A stretch of 64,000 nucleotides of DNA from CAVVKW01 sp963749035 (GCA_963749035.1 CAVVKW010000004.1:124001-188000); one strand, 5' to 3'; positions 8,095 to 16,997 are shown, counted from the stretch's first letter. Program-made: numbers and translations. The notes: generated from the sequence alone by a model not told the origin.

Positions 8095-8101
8095 GAATGC
8101 G

Positions 8102-8353
8102 ATGGCAGTAGCGAGATCGTTTTTGGATTTGGTAGTTGAGCAGCGGGTATTCGTGAAGACTGAGACGTTTCCCGAAAAGGAGCGGTTTGCATTGACTGAC
8201 CACGTTCGGCGGAGTTCTCGAGCGGTCGGGGCAATGATCGCGGAGGCGTGGGGTCGGCGACGCTACGTGAAGGTGCTCGTCGACGAGCTCGATGAGGCGC
8301 TTGAAGGCGAGGTATTCTCCACTAATTGCCCCGCACCAAACAGCGATCAGTAG
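8102..8353 (+). CDS. Four-helix bundle (S23/IVS-type) protein, C-terminally short
   Basis: The product resembles the small helical proteins often encoded in 23S rRNA intervening sequences and scattered in genomes; they have no agreed function. From ATG 8102 it has 83 residues. ARSFLDLVVEQRVFVKTETFP, then ERFALTDHVRRSSRAVGAMIAEAWGRRRY match the first two to three helices. After DELDEALEGE the expected final helices (with the ...TQxWLDxA type motif) are missing and the sequence ends CPAPNSDQ, so the gene is probably a truncated remnant. It interrupts the otherwise tight MoxR-DUF58 pair and ends five bases before the DUF58 start. Confidence 0.6.
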   Translation: MAVARSFLDLVVEQRVFVKTETFPEKERFALTDHVRRSSRAVGAMIAEAWGRRRYVKVLVDELDEALEGEVFSTNCPAPNSDQ

Positions 8354-8358
8354 GCGTG

Positions 8359-9243
8359 ATGCAGGACCCCAAGGACATTCTGAAGAAGATTCGTCGGCTC
8401 GAGATCCGGACTCGGCGGGCGGTGGATACTTCGTTCGCGGGAGCTTATCAGAGTGTTTTCAAGGGGCGGGGGATGAACTTCGAGGAGGTTCGCGAATACG
8501 TGCCGGGCGACGAGATTCGGGCGATCGACTGGAACGTGACGGCCCGCATGGATGCGCCGTTCGTGAAGAAATTCACGGAAGAGCGAGAGATGACGGTGAT
8601 GTTGCTCGTCGACGTGAGCGGGTCGGGCGACTACGGGAGTGTCGAGAACAGTAAGCGCGAACTCGCGGCGGAGGTGGCGTCGATTTTGGCGTTCAGCGCG
8701 ATTCAGAATAACGACAAGGTTGGGTTGTTGTTGTTCACCGACGAAGTGGAGTTGTTCATTCCTCCGAAGAAGGGGCGGTTGCACACGTTGCGGCTGATTC
8801 GGGAGATGATCTACTTCGAGCCGAAAGCGCGGGGGACGAACGTGAGTGCGGCGCTGGATTACCTGAACAAAGTCGTGCCGCGACGGGCGGTCGTGTTTTT
8901 GATCTCGGACTTCTTCAGCCCGGATTTCGCCAAGCCGCTGACGGTGACCGGCAAACGGCACGACGTGGTCGCGATGCCGGTGATCGACCCCGGCGAAGAG
9001 GAATTGCCGGAGATCGGGATCATCACGCTCGAAGACGCGGAGACGGGCCGTCAGATCGACATCAACACTTCGAGTCGCTCGGTGGCGAACGCGTTCGTAG
9101 CGATGGAGGACAAGCGACACGCGGAGTTGGAGCGGTTGTTCCGCAAACGTCGGATCGACGTCATTCTCCTGCGGACGGATCAGGACTACCTGATGCCACT
9201 GCGAGCTTTTTTCGAAAAACGCGAGCGGAGGCAGGGGGCGTGA
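8359..9243 (+). CDS. DUF58 domain protein with degenerate vWA fold
   Basis: DUF58 proteins are vWA-like partners of MoxR ATPases; the precise activity is unknown. From ATG 8359 (MQDPKDILKKIRRLEIRTRR) the product has 294 residues. The DUF58 signature GRGMNFEEVREYVPGDEIRA followed by IDWNVTAR spans about 37-63, and a metal-site motif DVSGS lies at 85-89. DKVGLLLFTDEVELFIPPKKG is the next typical block. An in-frame TTG at 8326 would overlap the preceding small gene and add unmatched residues. It is the second core member of the MoxR-Bat locus. Confidence 0.92.
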   Translation: MQDPKDILKKIRRLEIRTRRAVDTSFAGAYQSVFKGRGMNFEEVREYVPGDEIRAIDWNVTARMDAPFVKKFTEEREMTVMLLVDVSGSGDYGSVENSKRELAAEVASILAFSAIQNNDKVGLLLFTDEVELFIPPKKGRLHTLRLIREMIYFEPKARGTNVSAALDYLNKVVPRRAVVFLISDFFSPDFAKPLTVTGKRHDVVAMPVIDPGEEELPEIGIITLEDAETGRQIDINTSSRSVANAFVAMEDKRHAELERLFRKRRIDVILLRTDQDYLMPLRAFFEKRERRQGA

Positions 9244-9247
9244 TGAG

Positions 9248-9282
9248 ATTGCGGATTGCGGATTGTGGATTTTGGATTGGGG
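9248..9282 (+). repeat. Five tandem 7-base units (ATTGCGG type)
   Basis: Five consecutive heptamers: ATTGCGG, ATTGCGG, ATTGTGG, ATTTTGG, ATTGGGG. They fill the gap between the DUF58 stop and the GTG start at 9290. The same kind of array is seen at 32886-32920 and, more degenerate, at 17911-17945. Confidence 0.85.
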
Positions 9283-9289
9283 GTGAGCG

Positions 9290-9805
9290 GTGAACCCGGC
9301 TGCACCGGCGGCGACTCCGGCTCCCCTGCACGATATCGCGGGGCCGGTAGAGTTTTTCCCCTATCCGGTTTGGATGGTCGTCCTGGCGGCGCTCGCGGTC
9401 CTGGCCGTGCTGGCGGCGTTGGTTTGGTTTTTTGGATTTAGAAACCGACCGAGTCGTGAGGAATCGGCGCGCTCGCGAGCGCGGCGGGCGTTGAGCGGCT
9501 TGCGGGACCGAGTGGCGACGACCGAGGTCTATGATTTCAGCATCGAGGTGTCGGAGGTGTTGCGACGCTTCATCGAAAACACGCGCGGGGTTCGGATGAC
9601 GAAGCAGACGTCGATGGAATTTCTCCGGGAGATTCAGACGCGCAGCGATTTTTCGGACGAAGAGCGAAACATCCTCGCGCAGTTTCTCGAAAAGGCGGAT
9701 TTGATCAAATTTGCACGAGTCCACGCGACCGAGGAGGACAGTCGGGCGCTGCTGGGGAGCGCGGATGGCTTCGTGGTTGAAACGGCGAGGGGGAAGGGAA
9801 AGTGA
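9290..9805 (+). CDS. Small membrane protein of the Bat locus (DUF4381-like)
   Basis: A 171-residue protein with a short Ala/Pro-rich N-terminus, one membrane helix (about 27-50, PVWMVVLAALAVLAVLAALV) and a cytoplasmic helical part with EVYDFSIEVSEVLRRFIENTRGV and EERNILAQFLEKADLIKFA. Position between DUF58 and the first vWA gene, size and topology match the small DUF4381-type proteins usual in MoxR-Bat clusters. The GTG start is chosen because it is the only start before the hydrophobic segment. Its stop overlaps the next start by four bases (GTGA). No enzymatic motif is seen. Confidence 0.7.
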   Translation: MNPAAPAATPAPLHDIAGPVEFFPYPVWMVVLAALAVLAVLAALVWFFGFRNRPSREESARSRARRALSGLRDRVATTEVYDFSIEVSEVLRRFIENTRGVRMTKQTSMEFLREIQTRSDFSDEERNILAQFLEKADLIKFARVHATEEDSRALLGSADGFVVETARGKGK

Positions 9806-10824
9806 GCGAGTTCGAGATTTTCGGTTTGGGCTTTGCGCATCCCTGGGTGCTGACTTTGCTGATTCTCGTGCCGGTGATGGCGATCCTGAAGGGCCGATTT
9901 GGTGGGACCCCGGGGATCGTGTTTTCGTCGACTTCGACGCTTGAATCCATCGGGGTGCGGCGGCGTTCTCGAGCGGGGGACCTGCTGACCGCGCTGTCGC
10001 TGGTGGCATTTGCCTGTCTGGTGATCGCGGCGGCGCGTCCGCAGTCGGGGCAGACGATCACGCGGACGGAGGCCAGTGGGGTGGACATCATGCTGGCGAT
10101 CGACGTGTCGGGTTCGATGTTGGCAGAGGATTTTTCCATCGGGACGCAGAGGGCAAACCGGCTCGAAGCGGTCAAACGGGTGACGCAGGAATTTATCGAA
10201 GAGCGCCCCAACGACCGGATTGGGATCGTGGCGTTCGCGGGTCAGGCGTATCTCGTGAGCCCGTTGACGCTCGATCACGACTGGCTGATCCGAAACCTGG
10301 ATCGCGTGCAGATTGGCTTGGTGGAAGACGGAACCGCGATCGGATCGGCGATCGCGTCCGCGGCCAACCGGCTGAAGGACAAAGAGGCCAAGAGCAAATT
10401 GATCGTGCTGCTGACCGACGGGGACAACAACAGCGGGAAGGTCACGCCGTTGACCGCGGCGGAGGCGGCGAAGGCGTTGGGAATTCGGATCTACACGATT
10501 GGTGCCGGGACGCGGGGCATGGCGCCGTATCCGATGACCGGTCCCGGGGGGCGGGTCATGGGCTACCGGAACATGCCGGTGAAATTCGACGAGGAGGCAC
10601 TGGAGGAAATCGCTTCGATCTCGGGGGGTGAGTATTTCCGCGCGACGAACACCGAGTCGCTCGAACAGATTTTTGCCGAGATCGACAAACTGGAGAAATC
10701 CAAGGTCGAGGTGGAAAAGATCGCGCAATACACGGATCTCTTTTCTTGGTTCCTGATGCTTGGTTTAACGCTTCTCACCGGAGAAGTCCTGCTTTCTCAG
10801 ACGATATGGAGACGACTTCCGTAA
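9802..10824 (+). CDS. batA: BatA-type vWA membrane protein
   Basis: Bat proteins form a membrane complex linked with aerotolerance or cell-envelope stress in Bacteroides and spirochaetes; the molecular role is unsettled. The 340-residue protein has membrane helices at about 11-28 and 60-79, a vWA domain with metal-site DVSGS (101-105) and later the TDGDNNSGKVTPL loop, and a last helix near 312-332. The second vWA gene (BatB part) begins 19 bases inside its 3' end. The GTG start overlaps the stop of the preceding gene. Name by family resemblance and gene order. Confidence 0.85.
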   Translation: MSEFEIFGLGFAHPWVLTLLILVPVMAILKGRFGGTPGIVFSSTSTLESIGVRRRSRAGDLLTALSLVAFACLVIAAARPQSGQTITRTEASGVDIMLAIDVSGSMLAEDFSIGTQRANRLEAVKRVTQEFIEERPNDRIGIVAFAGQAYLVSPLTLDHDWLIRNLDRVQIGLVEDGTAIGSAIASAANRLKDKEAKSKLIVLLTDGDNNSGKVTPLTAAEAAKALGIRIYTIGAGTRGMAPYPMTGPGGRVMGYRNMPVKFDEEALEEIASISGGEYFRATNTESLEQIFAEIDKLEKSKVEVEKIAQYTDLFSWFLMLGLTLLTGEVLLSQTIWRRLP

Positions 10825-12947
10825 ATACCGCACTCACTTTTGGCGAGCCGGGGTGGCTTTGGGCGCTGTTGCTCGTGCCGGCCTTGGCCGCTGTTTTTTG
10901 GTGGGCGCAGTCCCGGCGCAGCGCCTTGATCGCGCGGATCGTCGCGCCGCGGCTGCGCGAACAATTGGCATCTGGAGTGAATCCAGCACTCCGCGTGGCT
11001 AAGACGGTGCTGATCTTACTTGCGATTGCGCTAACGATTGTTGCGCTTGCAAAACCGCGGATGGGATTTGTTCAGCGGGAGATCAAGACCAAGGGTCGGG
11101 ACGTGCTGCTGGCCATCGACACGTCTCGGAGCATGCTGGCAACGGACGTGACGCCGACGCGATTGGCGCGAGCGAAGCTGGTGTCTCAGGATTTGATGAA
11201 ATTGTTGCGCGGAGATCGGATCGGGCTGATTGCGTTCGCGGGATCGGCGTTTTTGCAGGCGCCGTTGACGCTGGATTACAACGCCGTTCTGACGACGCTG
11301 GACGAGCTTGATACGACGGTGATTCCGCGGGGAGGCTCCAACCTCGCGGCGGCCATTCAGACGGCGATCGACGCATTTGGGAAAGCGGAGGGCGTAATGC
11401 GGGCGCTCGTGATTCTGACCGACGGCGAGGAGCTGGACGCGGACGGCATGGCGGCCGCGAAGCGAGCAGGTGAAGCCGGGATCCGGGTCTTCACGATCGG
11501 ACTAGGGTCGGCGGAAGGCGCGTTGATTCCGATTCGGACGCCGGACGGCCGACAGGATTTCGTGCGGAACTCCGCTGGCGAGCCGGTAAAGTCGAAACTC
11601 GATGCAGCGCGGCTCGCGGAAATTGCGGAGGTGACGGGCGGGTTTTTCACGGAGCTGACGCCGGACGTTGCGCGGGACATTTTTCAACGCGGAATCGAAC
11701 CTTTGGAGGAGCAGGAGACCGGGGTGATGTCGTCCCGTCAGCCGATCGAGCAATACGAGTGGCCCCTGGGTGCAGCGCTGGCGTGCTTGATGGCATGGAT
11801 TTTGTTGGGAGAGGGTCGCAGGCGGAAGCTGAAGACGACGAATGAAACTCGGCGGGGTGGCCGGACCGTGGTCGCGCGAATGGTCACGGGCGGATTGATC
11901 GTGGGATCGCTTGGGGTCGTGCGTGCGGAGGGCGGGCTCGAGAGTTACGAAGCGGGTGACTACGAAGCCGCGCAGAGCGAGTTCGAGGAGCAGGCCGAGT
12001 CGTTGCCCGAAGCTGAGAAACTACGGTTCAACGCGGGGGCGGCGGCCTATCAGTCCGGGGATTACGCGGAGGCGGTGGATTTGTTCACGAGCGCGCTGTT
12101 GGCCGAACAAGAAGAACTTCGTGGCAAAGCGGCGTATAACCTTGGAAATGCGTTAGCGCGTCGCGGCGAAGCAGCGCAGTCGGTCGAAACCAAGAAGGCG
12201 GACTGGAAAGATGCCATCGAACACTACGCGGCCGCGTTGAAGGTCAACCCCGACCATTTCGAAGCCGAGGACAACCGCGCCATCGTCAAGAAGATGCTCG
12301 AGGACCTGGAAAAAGAGGAGGAGCAGAAGCAGCAAGAACAGGAAGAGGAGAAACAAGACCAGAACGAGGATCAGGAAGAACAAGACGAACAAGATCAGCA
12401 GGACGAACAGGATCAGGAACAAGAAAACAACGAGAACCAAGATCAGGACCAGGAGGGCGAGGGGGAAGAAGAGCCGCAGGATCAGAATGAAGGTGAGAAC
12501 CAGGATCAGGGTGAGGAGGGAGAGGAATCAGAAGACGGCGAGTCACAGGAGGACCCGCCGGGAGAAGGCGAGGACGAGCGGGGTGAAGACGGACAGAACG
12601 AGTCGAGCGAAGGTGAAAACGGTGAAGACGGTGAAGCACCGCGGAACGATTCGTCGTCGGACGACGATCCGCAGAACGAGGACGGAGGGGACGGTGGATC
12701 GCAGCCAACGCCTGCCCCGACACCCGGGGAGAAGAAGGAAGGCGACCTTCAGTCACGGGGTGATCAACAGCTTGGGGAACAGCGGGAAGAAGGCGATGGC
12801 GAGTCGGCGGACGCGGTGGAGGAAGAGCGGGACGGAGAAATGTCGGAAGCGCAGGCGAGAAACTTGCTGCGGTCCATGCAGGGTGACGAGGAGCGGGTTA
12901 GGATGATGGAACGCCGGGAGTTTCAGAACGTCACGCGCGATTGGTAG
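10806..12947 (+). CDS. BatB-BatC fusion: vWA domain, TPRs and acidic low-complexity tail
   Basis: From ATG 10806 the product has 713 residues. The first half is BatB-like: membrane helices near 17-34 and 65-82, vWA metal site DTSRS (105-109), TDGEELDADGMAA and a third helix near 318-335. The second half is BatC-like: TPR units from about 375 (GLESYEAGDYEAAQSEFEEQ, AAYNLGNALARRGEAAQS), then about 190 residues made mostly of Glu, Gln, Asp, Asn and Gly (about 498-690), ending in a conserved-looking EAQARNLLRSMQGDEERVR. In many bacteria batB and batC are separate genes, so this is a fusion. The start overlaps batA. Confidence 0.88.
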   Translation: METTSVNTALTFGEPGWLWALLLVPALAAVFWWAQSRRSALIARIVAPRLREQLASGVNPALRVAKTVLILLAIALTIVALAKPRMGFVQREIKTKGRDVLLAIDTSRSMLATDVTPTRLARAKLVSQDLMKLLRGDRIGLIAFAGSAFLQAPLTLDYNAVLTTLDELDTTVIPRGGSNLAAAIQTAIDAFGKAEGVMRALVILTDGEELDADGMAAAKRAGEAGIRVFTIGLGSAEGALIPIRTPDGRQDFVRNSAGEPVKSKLDAARLAEIAEVTGGFFTELTPDVARDIFQRGIEPLEEQETGVMSSRQPIEQYEWPLGAALACLMAWILLGEGRRRKLKTTNETRRGGRTVVARMVTGGLIVGSLGVVRAEGGLESYEAGDYEAAQSEFEEQAESLPEAEKLRFNAGAAAYQSGDYAEAVDLFTSALLAEQEELRGKAAYNLGNALARRGEAAQSVETKKADWKDAIEHYAAALKVNPDHFEAEDNRAIVKKMLEDLEKEEEQKQQEQEEEKQDQNEDQEEQDEQDQQDEQDQEQENNENQDQDQEGEGEEEPQDQNEGENQDQGEEGEESEDGESQEDPPGEGEDERGEDGQNESSEGENGEDGEAPRNDSSSDDDPQNEDGGDGGSQPTPAPTPGEKKEGDLQSRGDQQLGEQREEGDGESADAVEEERDGEMSEAQARNLLRSMQGDEERVRMMERREFQNVTRDW

Positions 12948-12957
12948 TGAGGTGAGA

Positions 12958-14823
12958 ATGCGAAATTTGAAGTTGGAAATGAGGAATGTGAATTGGAGCC
13001 TTGCGGTCCTGTTGTGGCTCGTGGTGACGGGCGTGGCGGGCGCTCAACCGGAGGTGTCGGCAACGCTATCGACGGAGCGCGCGGTGATTGGTGAACCGGT
13101 GGAACTTCGCGTCGAGATCAACGGTTCGACGAACGCGCAGGCTCCGCGCTCGGTCACGGTTGACGGGCTGAACATCGTGCAAACTGGTCGGTCCACGCAG
13201 GTGCAGATGCAGAATTTCCAGATGTCGACGTCGACAATCCTGAGCTATCGCGTGCTGCCTCTTCAGGAAGGTTCGTTCGAAATTCCGCCTTTCACCGTGC
13301 AGGTGGACGGTCGGGAGTATCTAACCTCTCGATTGACTCTCGAAGTTGCACCGGGTCAGGGAAGGGGTCAGGGTCAATCGATGGTGCCGCCGACGGCCCG
13401 GGCGGTGCCGGTCGTGCCGGGGCAATCCGGGTCGGCTCCGCCGCCAGGTCAGTCGGCGACGCCGGATCCAAACGCGCGGTTGGCATTCGCCGAGCTGGTG
13501 ATTCCGCGCGAAAAGATTTTTGTGGGCGAGGTGGTGCCGGTGGAAATCCGGTTTTACTTCAACAAGAGCCGAAGTTTTCGGCTGCTCCAGGATCAGCCGG
13601 ACTTCAGCGGGGAGGGATTTACCGTCGAGGACCTGACGGCGCCACAGAAAGGCGAGCAGGTGGTGGACGGGACCGCGTATAACGTGCTGAGTTTTCAAAG
13701 TGCGATCACGGCGGTGAAGTCGGGAGAACTCGAGATCCCGAGCGTGAAGGTGCCGGTTGTGGTCCAGGTCCCGAGTCAAATGCCGGGGGGATTCGACGGA
13801 TTTTTTGGTCAGTTCTTTGGCGGATCGGGGTTTAGCGATTCGGAGCAGCTGACCGTGGCGAGTGACCCCGCTCGGCTGACGGTTCAGCGGTTGCCGAAGG
13901 AAGGTCGGCCGGAAAATTTCGGTGGAGCGATTGGGGATTTTACCATGACGGTCGACGCGAGCCCGGAGACGGCGGCGCCCGGTGACCCGGTGACGATGGA
14001 TGTCGTGGTCGACGGGCGGGGGAACTTCAGCGCGATGGGACAACCCGCTTTGGAGAACGCGGATGGGTGGAAGCTCTATCCGCCGGCGGACTCGTTCGAC
14101 GCGGCGGACTCAGTGGGATTCGGCGGGGCGAAGACTTTCGAGTTTATGATGGTGGCGAAGTCAAAGCAGACGGAGACGCCGCGGGTGGTGTTCTCTTACT
14201 TCGATCCGGCTCAGGAAAAATACGAGACTCTGATGGGGGGGTCGATCCCGGTGGTGGCTGAAGCCGACCCGTCCGCGGTGGCGTCCGTGCCGGCCGAATC
14301 GGCGGCCGCAAACGAAGACGGCGACGCTGTGGCCGAGGCGAAGGCACCGGAAGTGGTTGGACGTTCGGGGGTATTGAGCGACCTCACCGAGAGGTCGTTC
14401 GTTCCGCCGCACCGGAGCTTTGGGTTCATCGTCCTCAACGTGCTGGGGGCCGCGGGAGTTCTCGGACTCGTAGGATTCTACGTGAGACGGCAGATTCGTT
14501 CCGGAGAAGGCGCGCGGAGGGCGGAGTTGGCCCGCCGCCATTCGGAGTTGATGGCTGAGTTGCAGCAGGTCGGATTGGACGACGAGCATTTTCTGCGCGT
14601 GGCGAATGAAGATCTGGGAGTATTGGCCAGCCGGGATGGCCTGAGCGAGCCGAACGACCTGCTGCGCAGTGGGCGATTGACTTCTGAAACGCGCGAGGGA
14701 CTTGGGAGTTTGCTCGGAAGGATCGACGAGCAGAAGTTTGCGAGCGGAATCGCCGTCGGTGTGGACGAGTCGGAGCGAGGTGTGATGATCGAGGCGCTGC
14801 GTGCGCTGGGGAGCGGAAAATGA
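12958..14823 (+). CDS. batD: BatD-type exported protein
   Basis: BatD proteins are large periplasmic beta-domain proteins anchored at the C-terminus. A signal peptide (NWSLAVLLWLVVTGVAGA) is followed by three beta-rich repeats beginning VSATLSTERAVIGEPVELRV, RLAFAELVIPREKIFVGEVV and MTVDASPETAAPGDPVTMDV, the usual BatD pattern. A membrane helix lies near residue 490 (GFIVLNVLGAAGVLGLVGFY) and a cytoplasmic helical tail follows. The start is uncertain: GTG 12952, ATG 12958 and ATG 12979 are all in frame, and the first codons (RNLKLEMRN) look like a short quasi-repeat that invaded the 5' end. Stop overlaps the next gene by four bases. Confidence 0.87.
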   Translation: MRNLKLEMRNVNWSLAVLLWLVVTGVAGAQPEVSATLSTERAVIGEPVELRVEINGSTNAQAPRSVTVDGLNIVQTGRSTQVQMQNFQMSTSTILSYRVLPLQEGSFEIPPFTVQVDGREYLTSRLTLEVAPGQGRGQGQSMVPPTARAVPVVPGQSGSAPPPGQSATPDPNARLAFAELVIPREKIFVGEVVPVEIRFYFNKSRSFRLLQDQPDFSGEGFTVEDLTAPQKGEQVVDGTAYNVLSFQSAITAVKSGELEIPSVKVPVVVQVPSQMPGGFDGFFGQFFGGSGFSDSEQLTVASDPARLTVQRLPKEGRPENFGGAIGDFTMTVDASPETAAPGDPVTMDVVVDGRGNFSAMGQPALENADGWKLYPPADSFDAADSVGFGGAKTFEFMMVAKSKQTETPRVVFSYFDPAQEKYETLMGGSIPVVAEADPSAVASVPAESAAANEDGDAVAEAKAPEVVGRSGVLSDLTERSFVPPHRSFGFIVLNVLGAAGVLGLVGFYVRRQIRSGEGARRAELARRHSELMAELQQVGLDDEHFLRVANEDLGVLASRDGLSEPNDLLRSGRLTSETREGLGSLLGRIDEQKFASGIAVGVDESERGVMIEALRALGSGK

Positions 14824-15560
14824 GGGGGCTGCTTTGTCTAATCGTTGGCCTGGGTCTCGCGACGGGATTAGGGCGGGCGTCGGATCTGGCGGATGCGAAC
14901 GCGGCCTTCTCGAAGGGCGATTACTCCAAAGCGGCGGTGGCTTATCAGACGATGGTCGATGGGGGAACGACGAGTCCCGAGTTGTTTTTCAACCTCGCGA
15001 CGGCTTTGGAGAAGGACGGTAAGCCTCTGCAAGCTGCGCTGAATTATCAGCGTGCGCTGATTCTCGATCCGGGGCTGCGACCGGCGCACAACAATCTTGC
15101 GTTGTTGGCGGCGGAACGGGAAATCGACGAAAGACCCCGCACGTGGGTGAGTGACGTGACGTCCTGGGTTCACCCGTCCGTTCTCATGAACCTGGGTTCG
15201 GTCATGGGCTGGGCCGGTTGCGTTGGAGTGGTGTTCGGTATTTTCTCGAGCGGACGACGGAGCCTGTTGATTGCTTCGGTTGCGGTGATTGCAATGGCGA
15301 CGGTGCTGTTTGCGGTCGGTTTCGTCGGGGACCCGCGAGTTGCGGACGCGAACCTTGCGATGGTGATGGATGCGGAAGGGGTCAAGGCGCTGGCGGCGCC
15401 GGCGTCGAATTCGTCGGCGGTCGATGACCTGCCGGGCGGATCGTCGGTCGGCGTGCTGTCGCCGCGCGGAGCGTGGACCTACGTCGAGCTGGCCGATGGG
15501 GCGAGGGGGTGGGTGCCCTCCGATTCGCTGGCGATGGTGGTGCCGGGGAGCGGATCGTGA
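14820..15560 (+). CDS. batE: BatE-type TPR and SH3-like membrane protein
   Basis: The 246-residue product has a signal peptide, two TPR-like units (ANAAFSKGDYSKAAVAYQTM, ALNYQRALILDPGLRPAHNN), two membrane helices (about 121-138 and 147-165) and a C-terminal bacterial SH3 domain (GVLSPRGAWTYVELADGARGWVPSDS). This order is that of BatE. It overlaps batD and the next gene by four bases each (ATGA, GTGA), so translation is likely coupled. The SH3 module suggests contact with cell wall or another envelope protein; that is inference. Confidence 0.8.
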   Translation: MRGLLCLIVGLGLATGLGRASDLADANAAFSKGDYSKAAVAYQTMVDGGTTSPELFFNLATALEKDGKPLQAALNYQRALILDPGLRPAHNNLALLAAEREIDERPRTWVSDVTSWVHPSVLMNLGSVMGWAGCVGVVFGIFSSGRRSLLIASVAVIAMATVLFAVGFVGDPRVADANLAMVMDAEGVKALAAPASNSSAVDDLPGGSSVGVLSPRGAWTYVELADGARGWVPSDSLAMVVPGSGS

Positions 15561-16375
15561 AGGGGCGATTTTGCCTAGGTCTGGTCGCGGGTCTTTTAGC
15601 GAGTGGCATGGCGTTCGCCGGGGAGCTTGCGGACTTCATGGCGAAGCTGACGCCCCCGGTGCCGGGGTCATTCCCGGCGATGCCGGAATTTCGCGCGGAG
15701 TATTCGTTCGGTTGGTCGAACATGATCGAGGCAGCGACGGCGGGGGTGGAAGTGACCCGGAAGGGCTCGGACTATCACGTGCTTGTCGAGGGCGGTTCAC
15801 TGGGATTTGCCCGAGCGCTTTGGCGTTTCGACGCGGAGCACCGGGCGTGGATCGACGCCGAGACCCTACGACCGGATCACTTTTGGGAGTATGATGAATA
15901 CCGGAACCGCAACATCACCACGAACGTTCGGTTCGTGCCGGGCGAGGTCTGGCGTCAGCGAACGGTCGACGTCGACGGGAAGCCAGGAAAGTGGAAGCGG
16001 TTCAACGCCGACGGGATTTTCGACATTTTAGGTGGTCTGATGTTCGTTCGGAGTCAGCCTTTGGAGAATGGTGACACGGTGCGATTGCTGGCGTATCCGG
16101 GGGACTCGCCGTTCGTGGTGCGGGCGAAGGTCGAGGGTCGCGAGAACATCGTCGTGATGGGGAAGAGCCGACCGGCGATCCGGATGTCAATGGAGCTGCG
16201 GAAAATCGAGGTCAAGAAGAAGGAGCTCCACAAGCTGGTCGATTACGAGAAGTTTCGCGGTGGTCAGGTCTGGCTCTCGGACGATGAGCTGCGGGTGCCG
16301 CTGCGGGCGGAGGTCGATATTTTTATCGGTTTCGTCCACGGGGAGATCACGTCGTTTGCGGAGCTGAAAAAATGA
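15557..16375 (+). CDS. DUF3108 family exported protein
   Basis: A 272-residue exported protein from GTG 15557 with signal peptide FCLGLVAGLLASGMAFAGEL. The mature part has the DUF3108 pattern: RAEYSFGWSNMIEAATAGVEV, FWEYDEYRNRNITTNVRFVP, DGIFDILGGLMFVRSQPLENGD and RAEVDIFIGFVHGEITSFAE. DUF3108 proteins have a lipid-carrier-like beta fold of unknown role. It is coupled to batE (GTGA) and to the PDZ gene (ATGA), so it appears to be part of the Bat transcript here. A frame extension upstream to 15473 lies inside batE and is not used. Confidence 0.85.
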   Translation: MKGRFCLGLVAGLLASGMAFAGELADFMAKLTPPVPGSFPAMPEFRAEYSFGWSNMIEAATAGVEVTRKGSDYHVLVEGGSLGFARALWRFDAEHRAWIDAETLRPDHFWEYDEYRNRNITTNVRFVPGEVWRQRTVDVDGKPGKWKRFNADGIFDILGGLMFVRSQPLENGDTVRLLAYPGDSPFVVRAKVEGRENIVVMGKSRPAIRMSMELRKIEVKKKELHKLVDYEKFRGGQVWLSDDELRVPLRAEVDIFIGFVHGEITSFAELKK

Positions 16376-16746
16376 GAGTCCGATTCGTTGCGATGATGTT
16401 GGCTTGTGCCGCAGTGGCGGGTGCGGGCGGGCTGCGGGGTGAGGATGAGCTGACCGGGATCGCGGCGGTGATCAAGAAACAGGACGAGCGGCTGGTGCTG
16501 GTCAACGTATTGCCGGGCGGGCCGGCGGAGTCGGCGGGATTGTTGGCGGGGGATGAATTGCTGACGATTGATCGCGTGGCGGTGGCTTATTTTTCGCTGC
16601 AGGAGCTGGCGGAACGGTTGCGGGGAGAGCCGCATTCGACGGTGGAATTGTTGGTGAGGCGAGACAACGGACTGGTGCCGGTGACCTATCGCGTGATGCG
16701 AAAAACGTTCGAGGTCCCCGAAACGATGCCGACTTCTGGTCGGTAG
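16372..16746 (+). CDS. Small exported PDZ-domain protein
   Basis: A 124-residue protein with a signal peptide (MRVRFVAMMLACAAVAGAGG) and essentially one PDZ domain (about 30-110): LVLVNVLPGGPAESAGLLAGDELLTIDRVA is the carboxylate-binding and turn region. PDZ domains bind C-termini or unfolded segments; with no protease domain attached this is an adaptor or inhibitor candidate in the periplasm. It closes the MoxR-Bat run and overlaps the DUF3108 gene by four bases. Confidence 0.85.
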   Translation: MRVRFVAMMLACAAVAGAGGLRGEDELTGIAAVIKKQDERLVLVNVLPGGPAESAGLLAGDELLTIDRVAVAYFSLQELAERLRGEPHSTVELLVRRDNGLVPVTYRVMRKTFEVPETMPTSGR

Positions 16747-16794
16747 GGTGGCGCTGAATTGACGGGCTGGCGGAGGGACGCGGTCGAAGAGGCG

Positions 16795-16869
16795 GTGAAG
16801 TCAGTGCCGATCCCCTTCTTTCCGCGGGAAAACGGCTCGTTGCGGCGGCGCGGCTCCGTTGCGGATACG
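16795..16869 (+). repeat. Segment resembling 40297-40371
   Basis: In the 251-base gap between the PDZ gene and the exonuclease, a stretch beginning GTGAAGtcaGTGCCG aligns without gaps to 40297-40371 at about two thirds of positions by eye, including GTGCGG/TTGCGG..GCGGCTC. The rest of the gap shows no gene; short open frames there lack likeness to anything I know. Confidence 0.35.
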
Positions 16870-16997
16870 GATCGCGGCGGTTCTGTGCGCTCGCCGCGCC
16901 TTACGGGTCGTTATTTTTGTTTGAGAACCCGGGATCGTCACATTTTTCACAGCCTCTGAGTTGCCGCTGGCGGATCTCGGGGGTTAGGCTGCCGGGG

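Noticed and set aside
11119..11133. DTSRS instead of DxSGS in the vWA site of the BatB part
   Set aside because: The D-x-S-x-S requirement is met, and substitutions at the fourth position are common in BatB proteins.
12300..12870. Repetitive GAA/CAG/GAC-rich stretch suspected to be a repeat array or CRISPR
   Set aside because: It is in-frame acidic low-complexity coding sequence of the BatB-BatC fusion, without regular repeat-spacer structure.
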